Of a DNA stretch of 64,000 bases, positions 34,379 to 43,323 are shown in pieces. Source of the DNA: Streptomyces cynarae (GTDB lineage: Bacteria > Actinomycetota > Actinomycetes > Streptomycetales > Streptomycetaceae). The first letter of the stretch is position 1. Each line of letters begins with the position of its first letter. The notes below the pieces were generated by a model. That model saw only the letters and a program-made list of their open reading frames with translations, searched no databases and was not told the origin of the DNA. The stretch lies in contig NZ_CP106793.1 of assembly GCF_025642135.1 (NCBI RefSeq), positions 6,540,001 through 6,604,000 of the forward strand, in the 5' to 3' direction. Made by a program: the position numbers and the translations under genes.

Positions 34379-35707
34379 ATGCAGGCAGAACCGAAGAAGT
34401 CGCTGGTGGGGGAGGAGTACGAGGTCGAGATCGGCCCCGTCGCCCACGGCGGCCACTGCATCGCCCGTACGGACGCCGGTCAGGTCCTCTTCGTCCGGCA
34501 CGCACTGCCCGGCGAGCGGGTGGTGGCCCGGGTGACCGAGGGCGAGGAGGGAGCCCGTTTCCTGCGGGCGGATGCCGTACACGTGCTGGAGGCGTCGAAG
34601 GACCGCGTGGAGGCACCCTGCCCCTACGCCGGCCCCGGCCGCTGCGGCGGCTGCGACTGGCAGCACGCCAAGCCGGGCGCACAGCGCCGGCTGAAGGCCG
34701 AGGTGATCGCCGAGCAGCTGCACCGGCTCGCGGGCCTCACGCCCGAGGAGGCGGGCTGGGACGGCACGGTGGTGCCGGCGGAGGGCGACAAGCTGCCGGC
34801 CGGCGAGGTGCCCCAGTGGCGTACGCGGGTGCAGTACGCGGTGGACGCGTCCGGCAGGGCGGGCCTGCGCCGGCACCGCTCGCACGAGGTGGAGCCGATC
34901 GACCACTGCCTGATCGCCGCCGAGGGCGTCAGCGAGCTGGGCGTCGAGAAGCGCGACTGGACGGGGATGGACTCCGTCGAGGCGATCGCGGCGACGGGCT
35001 CCCAGGACCGCCAGGTCATCCTGACCCCGAAGCCGGGCGCGCGCCTGCCGCTGGTGGAACTGGACAAGCCGGTCTCCGTCCTGCGCGTCGACGAGAAGAC
35101 GGGCGGCATCCACCGCGTCCACGGCCGCCCCTTCGTCCGCGAACGCGCCGACGGCCGTACGCACCGCGTCGGGGCCGGCGGCTTCTGGCAGGTCCACCCC
35201 AAGGCGGCGGACACCCTGGTCACGGCGGTGATGCAGGGCCTGCTGCCGCGCAAGGGCGACATGGCGCTCGACCTGTACTGCGGCGTCGGCCTCTTCGCGG
35301 GCGCGCTGGCCGACCGGGTCGGCGAGAAGGGCGCGGTGCTCGGCATCGAGTCGGGCAGGCGCGCGGTGGAGGACGCTCGGCACAACCTCGCCGACTTCCC
35401 GCGCGTCCGCATCGAACAGGGCAAGGTCGAATCGGTCCTGCCGCGCACGGGCATCACGGAGGTCGACCTGATCGTCCTCGACCCGCCGCGGGCGGGCGCG
35501 GGCCGCGGGGCGGTCGCCCACCTCTCCTCCCTGGGCGCACGCAGGATCGCCTACGTCGCCTGCGACCCGGCCGCTCTGGCACGGGACCTGGCGTACTTCC
35601 GCGAGGGCGGGTACGGGGTGCGGACGCTGCGGGCGTTCGATCTGTTTCCGATGACGCATCATGTGGAGTGCGTGGCGATTCTGGAGCCTGTGGCGAAGGG
35701 TGTCTGA
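34379..35707 (+). CDS. Class I SAM-dependent RNA methyltransferase with TRAM domain
   Basis: A 442-residue RumA/TrmA-family enzyme, probably forming 5-methyluridine in rRNA or tRNA. It has an N-terminal TRAM RNA-binding domain (8-70) and an iron-sulfur cysteine cluster CPYAGPGRCGGCDWQ (about 80-95). The SAM fold has LDLYCGVGLFAGALA, IVLDPPRAGAGRG and YVACDPAALARDLAYF; the nucleophilic cysteine is in VACDP. The ATG at 34379 immediately precedes the TRAM domain. Several members in one genome differ in target base, so I give no symbol. Confidence 0.92.
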   Translation: MQAEPKKSLVGEEYEVEIGPVAHGGHCIARTDAGQVLFVRHALPGERVVARVTEGEEGARFLRADAVHVLEASKDRVEAPCPYAGPGRCGGCDWQHAKPGAQRRLKAEVIAEQLHRLAGLTPEEAGWDGTVVPAEGDKLPAGEVPQWRTRVQYAVDASGRAGLRRHRSHEVEPIDHCLIAAEGVSELGVEKRDWTGMDSVEAIAATGSQDRQVILTPKPGARLPLVELDKPVSVLRVDEKTGGIHRVHGRPFVRERADGRTHRVGAGGFWQVHPKAADTLVTAVMQGLLPRKGDMALDLYCGVGLFAGALADRVGEKGAVLGIESGRRAVEDARHNLADFPRVRIEQGKVESVLPRTGITEVDLIVLDPPRAGAGRGAVAHLSSLGARRIAYVACDPAALARDLAYFREGGYGVRTLRAFDLFPMTHHVECVAILEPVAKGV

Positions 35708-35832
35708 CCTGGGTTTCGTCGAGGATGGCGGCGGTGGGGCCGCATGTCCCGCCCTGTTTCGGCAGCGCCGTCATGTCGACGGGTCCAGCGTTTCGGCTCC
35801 GGTTCGGACAAGCACGTGACGTGCTGCTTTGA

Positions 35833-36084
35833 CGCCCACAGGGCGCGGACCGTCACCTCGCCCAACGGGCCGCAGCGTTCGGCGAGTTCCTGAAGGAAGG
35901 GGGCCGCCACGTACGGCACCGCAAACCAGGGGGTCTCACCCTCGGTGTCGGCGGCGATCACCGGCACGGTGAAACGCTCGCGGACGCGCAGCGCGGCCTT
36001 CACCTCATGCGCGAAGCCGTGCCGGATCCGGGGGACGGCGGCATGCTCGGCGTGCAGCGTCTTGACGGCGACCAGGATGACCGT
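35833..36084 (-). pseudogene. Remnant of a Ser/Thr protein kinase domain
   Basis: On the minus strand the frame reads VILVAVKTLHAEHAAVPRIRHGFAHEVKAALRV, then RFTVPVIAADTEG, TPWFAVPYVAAPFLQEL and CGPLGEVTVRALWA. This matches the N-lobe of bacterial PknB-type kinases, from the VAVK lysine strand to the start of helix E. The glycine-rich loop before it and the HRD/DFG catalytic part after it are missing, and no start or promoter fits. It is a decayed fragment in the roughly 700-base gap between the methyltransferase and the DUF1023 gene; the rest of the gap shows nothing recognisable. Confidence 0.6.
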
Positions 36085-36415
36085 CCATGACGGCCGACGA
36101 GGAGATCGCCTGCCGTCGGCCGCTGACAGGTCGCGGCGCCGAATACCCCGTGTTGGACCACTACTTGGAAGCGCTGCTGAGCGAACCGGGGGCACGGGAG
36201 CGTTCCGACGTCATGGTGAGCCGGGGTGGCGGTTGCCGCTGTGCGTCGTCGGCCGGAGATGAAGATCGAGTCCGGGCCTTGTGAGGAGAAGGCTTCGGCT
36301 AGGCTGTGCGCCTCGAACTCATGAGTGAGCAGTAGCAACGGGGGTTGCCTTATGTCCACTTGGGTGGACGTGCCGTGCCCTGAAGGGCATTCGGGCCGGC
36401 CGGCCGGGAGCCGAC

Positions 36416-38083
36416 GTGGCTTCTGACTTCTCCCGGCTGATGAAACAGGACTTCTCCGACCTGGAAGCCGCTGCCAAGGTCTGGCGCAACCTGTCCACGA
36501 CCATGGACTCCCTCACCGACCGCCACCGTCGGCAGGTGACCGGACCACTGCACCAGTCCTGGAAGGGTGACGACGCCGACGCGGCCCTCTTCTATCTGGA
36601 GGACGTCGAATTGCGGATCGGTGTGGTCGAGACGGAGGCCATGGCCATCGCCGAGGTCATCGACACCACACGGTTCTGGATGGAGCAGTCCCAGACCGAC
36701 CTGCGCAATGCGGTGCGGCGTGCGGAGGAGGACCACTTCGAGGTCGACAGCGACGGCTGGGTCAGTGATCCGACAACCACGGACCTGCCACGTCAGGACC
36801 CCGATGCGCAGCAGATCATCGCGGACCGCAGCGCCCTGCTCGGGGAGCACCGCGCGGCCATCGACGAGGCCCTGGCCGCCGCGCACAAGGCAAGCGATGA
36901 CGGCGCGAAGGCCCTTGCGGAGCTGAACGGTGACATCCTCACCGATCCGTTCAACCATGACGCGGCGGCGGAATCCGACCAGGACGTCAAGAAAGCGATG
37001 AAGGCCGTGGGTGTCCAGGCCCCGCAGATCCCCGAGGACGACCCGAAGGCCGCCGCGGAGTGGTGGAAGGCCCTCAGCCCCGAGGAGCGTCAGGCCTACA
37101 CCACGCTCTATCCGAAGGAGATCGGAGCGACCGACGGTCTGCCGTCGGATGTACGCGACGACGCCAACCGTACGGCCCTCGCCCAGGAACTCAATCTGAC
37201 CCAGGAAGGCAACTGGGACGAAGGGTTCCCGGGAGAGAGTGACGAAACAGTCAGCAGGCGCCTGCACAACCTCCAGGTGCTCAACGACCAGCTCGAAGCC
37301 GCGGACGCCGCGCCCAAGGGTAAGGAGTTGTACCTCCTGGGCTACGACTCAAAGGACGACGGACGGGCCATCATAGCCATGGGCAACCCGGACACCGCCG
37401 ACAATGTCGGTGTCCAAGTCCCGGGCACCGGAACAACGATGGACTCCACACGTGGGCAATTGGAGCGCGTCAGCAAGCTGCAGGATTCGGCTGGGGAAGC
37501 AGATCCTACGGCGGATACCGCAATGGTGTACTGGTTGGGCTACGACGCCCCTGAGGTTCCGATCAGCGAGGCCAACAACCTTGATGTCGCCGGCCCAGGC
37601 CGAGCCGAGGATGGCGCCCAGGACCTGAGGGTCTTCACCCACGGCCTACGTGCCTCCCATGAAGGCGAGAGGGCAAACCTCACTGTGCTGGGCCACAGCT
37701 ACGGATCCACCGCTGTAGGTGCAGCAGCAGCCGGAGACGACGGTTTGGACGCGGACAATATTGCTGTTGTCGGCAGCCCCGGCATGACCGTGGACAGAGC
37801 TGAAGAGCTCAATATCGACCCGAGCCATGTCTATGTAGGTCTGGCTGAAGACGACCCTGTCAGAGATGCTCAAGACCTGAGCGTCGGTCATAACGTGACT
37901 TCCGACTACTTCGGCGCTACACGGTTCGAAACCGACACCAGTGGCCACAGCGGCTACTGGGATGAAAACAGTGAAGGCATGAGCGAAAGCCTGGCAAACC
38001 AAGGCCGGATCATCGCCGGCCGTCAGCCGAGCGCATACAGTCCTCCCCCCTCGATGCCGGCTCAACCACCAGGACACCTGTGA
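36416..38083 (+). CDS. Alpha/beta hydrolase of the DUF1023 family
   Basis: A 555-residue protein. The first about 170 residues are helical and resemble a WXG100/ESX-type four-helix module (QSWKGDDADAAL). The C-terminal hydrolase domain carries the nucleophile elbow GHSYGS (S428), an acid at about D480 and a histidine in SGHSGYW (H511). The substrate is unknown; related genes lie beside small secreted proteins in Streptomyces. The GTG at 36416 is the first start after the gap. The stop overlaps the lipoprotein start (GTGA). The gene's 3' half is less GC-rich than its neighbours, hinting at transfer. Confidence 0.85.
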   Translation: MASDFSRLMKQDFSDLEAAAKVWRNLSTTMDSLTDRHRRQVTGPLHQSWKGDDADAALFYLEDVELRIGVVETEAMAIAEVIDTTRFWMEQSQTDLRNAVRRAEEDHFEVDSDGWVSDPTTTDLPRQDPDAQQIIADRSALLGEHRAAIDEALAAAHKASDDGAKALAELNGDILTDPFNHDAAAESDQDVKKAMKAVGVQAPQIPEDDPKAAAEWWKALSPEERQAYTTLYPKEIGATDGLPSDVRDDANRTALAQELNLTQEGNWDEGFPGESDETVSRRLHNLQVLNDQLEAADAAPKGKELYLLGYDSKDDGRAIIAMGNPDTADNVGVQVPGTGTTMDSTRGQLERVSKLQDSAGEADPTADTAMVYWLGYDAPEVPISEANNLDVAGPGRAEDGAQDLRVFTHGLRASHEGERANLTVLGHSYGSTAVGAAAAGDDGLDADNIAVVGSPGMTVDRAEELNIDPSHVYVGLAEDDPVRDAQDLSVGHNVTSDYFGATRFETDTSGHSGYWDENSEGMSESLANQGRIIAGRQPSAYSPPPSMPAQPPGHL

Positions 38084-38640
38084 TCAAGCCCCGCTATTCA
38101 AAAGCGAGAACGATGCTTCACAAACGCGCCCTCATAGCCGTCCTGGCAATCACGACCACTCTCTTCACCGGAGCCTGCATGTCCCGGCAGACCGACGACA
38201 TCAACAAACCCCTCCCTCGCAAGAGCAGGGCGGAATCTCTGGCATGGGCCAAGGAGTACACCTCGACCATGGCGCGATATGCCGATGTTGAGATCTCCGG
38301 CGATCCCGCGCCGAGGAAGCGCTTCGACACCTGCGTGGGCCGGAAGGACGAAGTGGCCGAGGACGGGCGGTACACGCTCACCTACACCAGCTATGCCACG
38401 CTCCCCGAAGAGCGGCACATCCCCGCCATCCGCAAGCTTCGTCAAGCGCTTGAGCAGCACGGGGTCCGCATCACCAGTTACACCGAGCGCCCGACAACGC
38501 CTGAAGCCATCATGTACGGGAGAAGCGACAGTGAGGGCTACTCGCTCATCGCGGACTCGGTAAACCCTCCCGGCACTCTCCGGCTCTCCGTCTCCACCCC
38601 TTGCTTCCTCCCCCCGGAAGCCAAGCAGCAGCAATTCTGA
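38080..38640 (+). CDS. Putative lipoprotein
   Basis: A 186-residue secreted protein with a basic start, a hydrophobic segment (about 17-32) and the lipobox-like FTGAC before C33, followed by a charged mature domain with two more cysteines. The function is unknown. It is translationally coupled to the DUF1023 hydrolase (GTGA overlap), a recurring pairing in Streptomyces, so it is probably a partner or immunity-like protein on the membrane outer face. That role is inference only. Confidence 0.75.
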   Translation: MIKPRYSKARTMLHKRALIAVLAITTTLFTGACMSRQTDDINKPLPRKSRAESLAWAKEYTSTMARYADVEISGDPAPRKRFDTCVGRKDEVAEDGRYTLTYTSYATLPEERHIPAIRKLRQALEQHGVRITSYTERPTTPEAIMYGRSDSEGYSLIADSVNPPGTLRLSVSTPCFLPPEAKQQQF

Positions 38641-38657
38641 GCTGAGCTTCTTCCACC

Positions 38658-38993
38658 TTGGCGGACACCATCGATGCTGCTCCCGTGCAGGGGCACGGAG
38701 GTGACTTGGTACCGGCAGGTTCAAGAGCGTGGCAGGCGAAGCTGCCCGCCGCGGCGCGCGTCCTGCCGGCCGACCCGGCCGCCGTCACGGTCGAGGACGG
38801 CCATCCCCTCGCCTCGCACAGCGGCCTGGGACTGACGCCGTTCTACTACGCGCTCATCCTGGTGGTCTGCGGCATGCTCTCCGCGAACGTCATCAGCGGA
38901 CAGGTGGTGTTCAGCAGCAGCGCCAGGACGACCGGGCCGAGGACGCCGATGGGGACCCTGGTCACCGTGGGCGCGGCCGCCGCCCCGGCGTAG
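38658..38993 (+). pseudogene. Truncated DUF3533/YhgE-like membrane protein fragment
   Basis: The frame reads AARVLPADPAAVTVEDGHPLASHSG, then GLTPFYYALILVVCGMLSANVISGQV, resembling the membrane-entry point of DUF3533/ABC-2-like proteins. It breaks off at about 38905, exactly where a 44-base inverted copy of kdpD DNA begins, and the remaining residues are unrelated. Both the N-terminal periplasmic part and the later helices are missing. Confidence 0.45.
38906..38949 (-). repeat. 44-base exact inverted copy of kdpD internal sequence
   Basis: Bases 38906-38949 are identical to the reverse complement of 26752-26795 inside kdpD (encoding the GVLGPVVLALLLNT membrane segment). Identity stops abruptly on both sides. 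It sits at the breakpoint of a truncated membrane-protein gene. Confidence 0.85.
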
Positions 38994-39145
38994 CGGAACC
39001 GCGATCCACCCCGGACGGGCCATGGTGCGGAGTGGGCCCCGTGTGCGCCGCGCTCGGGTGCGGCAGGCGCACACCCTCGGGGCTCGGCGACAGTACCTTT
39101 CCCCCGGGGGGCGTCGCCGAGCCTCTGGCCAGCGTCCCGACCTCG

Positions 39146-39161
39146 TAAACCGATCGGTTTA
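39146..39161. promoter_or_regulatory. TetR operator upstream of its own gene
   Basis: TAAACCGATCGGTTTA is a perfect 16-bp palindrome ending 31 bases before the TetR start. The same 14-bp core recurs twice before each of two downstream dehydrogenase genes. Confidence 0.85.
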
Positions 39162-39192
39162 TTTTTCTCCCGAATCGAGTTAACCTCACGGT

Positions 39193-39762
39193 ATGAGCAC
39201 CGAAGTGAAGGCAAGCCCCCGAGAGCGGCTCCTGGAGGCGGCGGCCACGCTCACCTACCGGGACGGCGTCGGCATCGGCATCGAGGCGCTGTGCAAGGCG
39301 GCGGGGGTGTCCAAGCGCTCCATGTACCAGCTGTTCGAGAGCAAGGACGAGCTGCTGGCAGCGAGTCTGGAGCAACGCGCTTCCGCCTTCGTGACGACAC
39401 TCCTGCCCGCGGCGGACGACGGCCGCTCGCCCCGCGAGCGGATCCTGCACGTCTTCGAACAGGTGGAATCGCAGGCGGGCGCGCCCGAGTTCCGAGGCTG
39501 CCGGTACCTGGCCGTGCAGATCGAACTCAAGGATCAGAGTCATCCCGCGAGCCAGGTGGCCCACCGGGTCAAGGGAAACCTGACGGCTTTCTTCCGGGCC
39601 GAGGCCGAGCAGGGCGGTGCGAGCGATCCCGACCTGTTGGCCCGGCAGCTCAGCCTGGTCTTCGACGGCGCCAGCGCCCGCGCGGGGATCGGCGCCGACA
39701 ACCTCACCGGCCTCATCGCCCCCACGGTGGCCACCCTGCTCGACGCGGCAGGCGTGCGCTGA
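39193..39762 (+). CDS. TetR/AcrR family transcriptional regulator
   Basis: A 189-residue repressor with an N-terminal helix-turn-helix (ERLLEAAATLTYRDG ... IEALCKAAGVSKRSMYQLFESKDELL, about 10-58) and an all-helical ligand domain containing FRGCRYLAVQIELKD. The palindrome AAACCGATCGGTTT lies in its own promoter and in those of the two following SDR genes, so it very likely represses itself and both units. The inducer is probably a substrate of those oxidoreductases, but it is not known. Confidence 0.92.
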   Translation: MSTEVKASPRERLLEAAATLTYRDGVGIGIEALCKAAGVSKRSMYQLFESKDELLAASLEQRASAFVTTLLPAADDGRSPRERILHVFEQVESQAGAPEFRGCRYLAVQIELKDQSHPASQVAHRVKGNLTAFFRAEAEQGGASDPDLLARQLSLVFDGASARAGIGADNLTGLIAPTVATLLDAAGVR

Positions 39763-40044
39763 CACATCGCCTTTTCGGGCAGGCCCGGCGGCCGATGCGC
39801 CCCCGGGGCTGATGTCCACCGATGGCACCCGGAGCTGGTCCGACAGCCCTACCGCCTTGCCTCCCGGTAATCGCCGGGGAAGCCCGATGGTCGTAAGGGT
39901 GTTGATCGGCGGGCCGTGCGCAAGGAAGGCCGTGGCTGGTCGGCATCGGCACCCGGCGGCAGGCGCACGGTTTCCCGGAGCCTCATCCGGCCGGCCCGGA
40001 CGAACTCGCCGTCACACGGAGCAGGTGTGGCGGCCCTCGGCGTT

Positions 40045-40230
40045 GTCGCCGATCCGGCCGTCTCCCGGCGCCTCGGCGGCTGCCACAAGGGCGTATCCCT
40101 GCACCTGCATCGGCAGCGTTTCCGGGTGCAGCGCCATCAGGCGCGCATAGGCGTTTGTCGTGGCGTGGAGGGCCTGCTCGCCACCCTCCGCGCCTTCGGC
40201 CGCCCACTCGAAAGCCGGCCGGGTGTCCTC
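40045..40230 (-). pseudogene. Remnant of a second TetR-family regulator (ligand domain)
   Basis: The minus strand reads AFEWAAEGAEGGEQALHATT, then AYARLMALHPETLPMQVQGYALVAAAE, a typical helix 5-7 stretch of a TetR ligand domain. No helix-turn-helix or start is present, and the frame runs into operator DNA. The rest of the 644-base gap 39763-40406 shows no gene. Confidence 0.45.
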
Positions 40231-40349
40231 CCTGGCCCGCGTCGACGCGGCAACGAAGATGCGCTTCTCCTGCCCCTGTCGCCGCTTGCCCCTGCCGCCC
40301 CCTCCTGTCCGGTACCGGCCTGGCGGGATTCGCTGGGCTTGCGCGCTGG

Positions 40350-40387
40350 AAACCGATCGGTTTACGGTAGGCGAAACCGATCGGTTT
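40350..40387. promoter_or_regulatory. Paired TetR operators before the first SDR gene
   Basis: Two copies of AAACCGATCGGTTT, at 40350-40363 and 40374-40387, are 24 bases apart centre to centre. The second ends 19 bases before the ATG. They would block promoter access. Confidence 0.85.
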
Positions 40388-40406
40388 CTAGTGAGCCCGG
40401 GAGTCC

Positions 40407-41225
40407 ATGATGAGCACGCATCGGCCAGTAGCACTCGTAACGGGTGCGTCATCCGGCATCGGAAAGGAGACCGCGCTCGCACTGGTCGGAGCGGGATTCG
40501 AGGTGGTCGGCACAAGCCGCGACACCTCCCGCGTCACCCCGCTCGACGGCGTGACCTTCCTCGACCTCGACGTGGCCGACGACGCGTCTGTCGGTGCCGT
40601 GGTCCATCAGGTGGTCGACCGGTTCGGGCGGATCGATGTCCTGGTCAACAACGCCGGTACGGGCTTGATGGGCGCGGCCGAGGAGAACTCCGTCGCGCAG
40701 GCCCGGGCCGTCTTCGACGTCAACGTCTTCGGCGTGATGCGCATGGTGAGGGCGGTCCTGCCGCACATGCGCGCCCGGGGGCGCGGCCGCATCATCAACC
40801 TGTCCTCCGTGGTCGGCTTCCTTCCCTCGCCGTACATGGCCGTCTACGCCGCGTCCAAGCATGCGATCGAGGGTTACTCCGAGTCCCTGGACCACGAGGT
40901 CCGCGAGTTCGGTGTCCGGGCGCTTCTCGTCGAACCCGCCTACACCAGCACCGGTTTCGAGGCCAACAGCCCGCGTCCCGACACGCCCCTGCAGGTCTAC
41001 GCGGCCCAGCGGCGCACCTTCGACCGCATGATGGAAACAGCGATCAAGGACGGCGACGACCCCGCCGTCGTCGCCCAGGTGATCGTCGCGGCGGCGACCG
41101 ACCCGAAGCCGAAGCTGCGCTACACCGCCGGATCCCTTGCCGGACGTGCAAGCACACTGCGCCGCCTGGCCCCTGCCGGGGTCTTCGACAAGCAGATCCG
41201 CAAGCTCAACCGGCTGTCCGGCTGA
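40407..41225 (+). CDS. SDR family oxidoreductase (first in the TetR regulon)
   Basis: A 272-residue classical short-chain dehydrogenase with TGASSGIGK (NAD(P) binding, about 13-21), NNAGTG, a catalytic serine in NLSSVVG and YAASK (Tyr-Lys). The substrate is unknown. Two adjacent ATGs (40407 and 40410) are possible; GGGAG is 3 or 6 bases away, favouring 40410 slightly. Two TetR palindromes overlap its promoter, so it is probably induced by the regulator's ligand. Confidence 0.9.
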   Translation: MMSTHRPVALVTGASSGIGKETALALVGAGFEVVGTSRDTSRVTPLDGVTFLDLDVADDASVGAVVHQVVDRFGRIDVLVNNAGTGLMGAAEENSVAQARAVFDVNVFGVMRMVRAVLPHMRARGRGRIINLSSVVGFLPSPYMAVYAASKHAIEGYSESLDHEVREFGVRALLVEPAYTSTGFEANSPRPDTPLQVYAAQRRTFDRMMETAIKDGDDPAVVAQVIVAAATDPKPKLRYTAGSLAGRASTLRRLAPAGVFDKQIRKLNRLSG

Positions 41226-41502
41226 CGCCTACCCGTAACCAGGCACACCCGCAGGAGGGAGACGGACAGGAAGCGGCACATGGCGGAGATCCAGAACTGC
41301 CGGCACGTCCTGCCCGTTGGCCCCTGCGGACCGGACGACAGCCCGGGACACACGGCTTCTCCCCTGCGCCGACCGAAGGCGCGCCGCCCTGAACGCCGAT
41401 CACGGCTGGGCCCGCAAAGCCGCCGCCGGGCATCCCGGCGGCACCGAGCTCCCACATGGCTGCTGATGCCTTTCAAACAACTATGACCTGACTTGCACCA
41501 AA

Positions 41503-41539
41503 AAACCGATCGGTTTACGGTGGTGAAACCGATCGGTTT
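41503..41539. promoter_or_regulatory. Paired TetR operators before the second SDR operon
   Basis: AAACCGATCGGTTT occurs at 41503-41516 and 41526-41539, 23 bases apart centre to centre, ending 20 bases before the GTG of the second SDR gene. The rest of the gap 41226-41502 shows only a 68-codon frame at 41280 without homology. Confidence 0.85.
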
Positions 41540-41559
41540 CCTAATTCACGGAGGTAGTC

Positions 41560-42261
41560 GTGACAGCAATCGAAGGCGCCACCGTCCTGGTCACCGGAGG
41601 CGGCCGGGGCATCGGCAAGATGTTGGTCGAGGAGCTCTACGGCCGCGGTGCCGGCAAGGTCTACGCCACGGCCCGGGACCCGCGCACGGTGACGCACCCC
41701 GATGCCGTTCCGCTGGCTCTGGAGGTCACCGACCCCGCATCCGTGACGGCCGCCGCCGAGCAGGCCCAGGACGTCACCGTCCTGATCAACAACGCCGGCG
41801 CCTCGGTCCGCGCCTCGTACCTCGACTCCGCGATGGAGGACGTGCGCCGGGACCTGGACACCAACTTCTACGGGCCGCTGCTGGTCACCCGGGCCTTCGT
41901 GCCGATCATCGAGCGCAACGGCGGTGGTCACATTCTCAACGTCCACTCCGCGCGGTCCTGGGTGGCCGACACCACGGCCTACGGCGCCTCCAAGGCCGCC
42001 CTGTGGTCGCAGACCAACTCTCTGCGTCTGGAGTTGCAGCCGCGCGGCATCGCGGTGACCGGACTCCACGTGGCGTACGTGGACACCGACATGGCGGCGG
42101 GTGTCGAGGCACCCAAGGCCGACCCCCGTGACGTGGCCGTGGCCGCCCTCGACGGCATCGAGGCGGGGGCCCACGAGGTGCTGGCCGACGACCTCACACG
42201 CTGGGTCAAGTCGCAGCTGTCCGCCGACCTGGACGCCCTGTACCCGCAGTTGAACAAGTAG
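41560..42261 (+). CDS. SDR family oxidoreductase (second in the TetR regulon)
   Basis: A 233-residue short-chain dehydrogenase with TGGGRGIGK, NNAGAS, a serine in VHSARSW and YGASK. It differs clearly from the first SDR, so it is not a recent duplicate. The GTG at 41560 has GGAGG 8 bases upstream. It heads a likely operon with an epoxide-hydrolase-like gene, an NmrA-like gene and lipB, controlled by paired TetR operators. Confidence 0.9.
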   Translation: MTAIEGATVLVTGGGRGIGKMLVEELYGRGAGKVYATARDPRTVTHPDAVPLALEVTDPASVTAAAEQAQDVTVLINNAGASVRASYLDSAMEDVRRDLDTNFYGPLLVTRAFVPIIERNGGGHILNVHSARSWVADTTAYGASKAALWSQTNSLRLELQPRGIAVTGLHVAYVDTDMAAGVEAPKADPRDVAVAALDGIEAGAHEVLADDLTRWVKSQLSADLDALYPQLNK

Positions 42262-42291
42262 CACGTACTTACCGATTTCAAGGAACCTCTC

Positions 42292-43323
42292 ATGGAAAGT
42301 TCGCTCACCCACCGCTTCGTCGACGTGAACGGAGTCAGGCTGCACATCGCCGAGCAGGGGCAGGGGCCGCTGGTCCTGCTGCTGCACGGATGGCCGGAGA
42401 GCTGGTACTCCTGGCGTCACCAGTTCGGGGCGCTGGCGGCGGCCGGTTACCGGGTCGTCGCCCCGGACCAGCGCGGCTACGCCCGCAGCGAGCAGCCGCC
42501 GGACGTCACCTCGTACACGCTGTTGCACCTGGTCGGCGACGTGATCGCCCTGATCGAGGAACTCGGCGAGGAGCAGGCGATCCTCGTGGGCCACGACTGG
42601 GGCGCACCCGTCGCCTGGACCGCGGCGATGTTGCGCCCCGACAAGGTCCGCGCGGTGGCCGGGCTCAGCATTCCGCCGATCCTGCCCGGCGGGATGGTCC
42701 CGCCCTCGATCACCCGCACCCAGTACGGCGAGGGCTTCTACCAGGTCTACTTCCAGCAGCCGGGAGTCGCCGACGCCGAGTTCGCCAAGGACATCCCGGA
42801 ATCCTTCCGCCGCCTCCTGATCGCCGCCTCGGGCGACAACCCGGACGGCAGGGAACCTCGCCCGCTGGTCATACCCGAGGGCATGGGTCTCTTGGACACC
42901 ATGCCCAAGTCGCCCGCTCTCCCGGCCTGGCTGACGGAGGAGGACATCCAGGCGTACGCCGAGGACTTCGCCCTGCACGGCGAGCAGGCGTTCACCGGAG
43001 CCTTCAACTGGTACCGGAACATAGAGCGCAACAACGAACTGCTCGCCGCCTTCCGGGGGCGCGGGATCGACGTCCCCGCGCTGTACGTGGTGGGAGACCG
43101 CGACATGGTCACCTCATTGCGCGGCCCGGACGGGGGCCCCTCGCTGAGCGACATGCTCCGAGGCGAGGGCGGGTCGGGCAACCCGCTGAGCGCTGTCCCG
43201 CAACTGCACGACGTGGTGGTGCTCGAGGGCTGCGGGCACTGGACGCAGCAGGAGCGTCCGACGGAGACCAACGCCGCGCTCCTGGACTTCCTCGCCCACA
43301 TCGACGGCCCCGTGCCCCGATGA
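42292..43323 (+). CDS. Epoxide hydrolase-like alpha/beta hydrolase
   Basis: A 343-residue hydrolase. HGWPESW provides the HGxP oxyanion motif, GHDWGA the aspartate nucleophile D102, and GCGHWTQQERP the catalytic histidine; an aspartate in GDRDMVT is the likely acid. An Asp nucleophile marks epoxide hydrolases and haloalkane dehalogenases; HGWP favours the former. It lies 30 bases after the second SDR in the same orientation, so a small detoxification or degradation pathway is plausible. Confidence 0.9.
   Translation: MESSLTHRFVDVNGVRLHIAEQGQGPLVLLLHGWPESWYSWRHQFGALAAAGYRVVAPDQRGYARSEQPPDVTSYTLLHLVGDVIALIEELGEEQAILVGHDWGAPVAWTAAMLRPDKVRAVAGLSIPPILPGGMVPPSITRTQYGEGFYQVYFQQPGVADAEFAKDIPESFRRLLIAASGDNPDGREPRPLVIPEGMGLLDTMPKSPALPAWLTEEDIQAYAEDFALHGEQAFTGAFNWYRNIERNNELLAAFRGRGIDVPALYVVGDRDMVTSLRGPDGGPSLSDMLRGEGGSGNPLSAVPQLHDVVVLEGCGHWTQQERPTETNAALLDFLAHIDGPVPR

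Noticed and set aside
32167..34461. A 764-codon minus-strand frame opposite the APC transporter
   Set aside because: It is a shadow of the transporter, with low-complexity residues and no domain.
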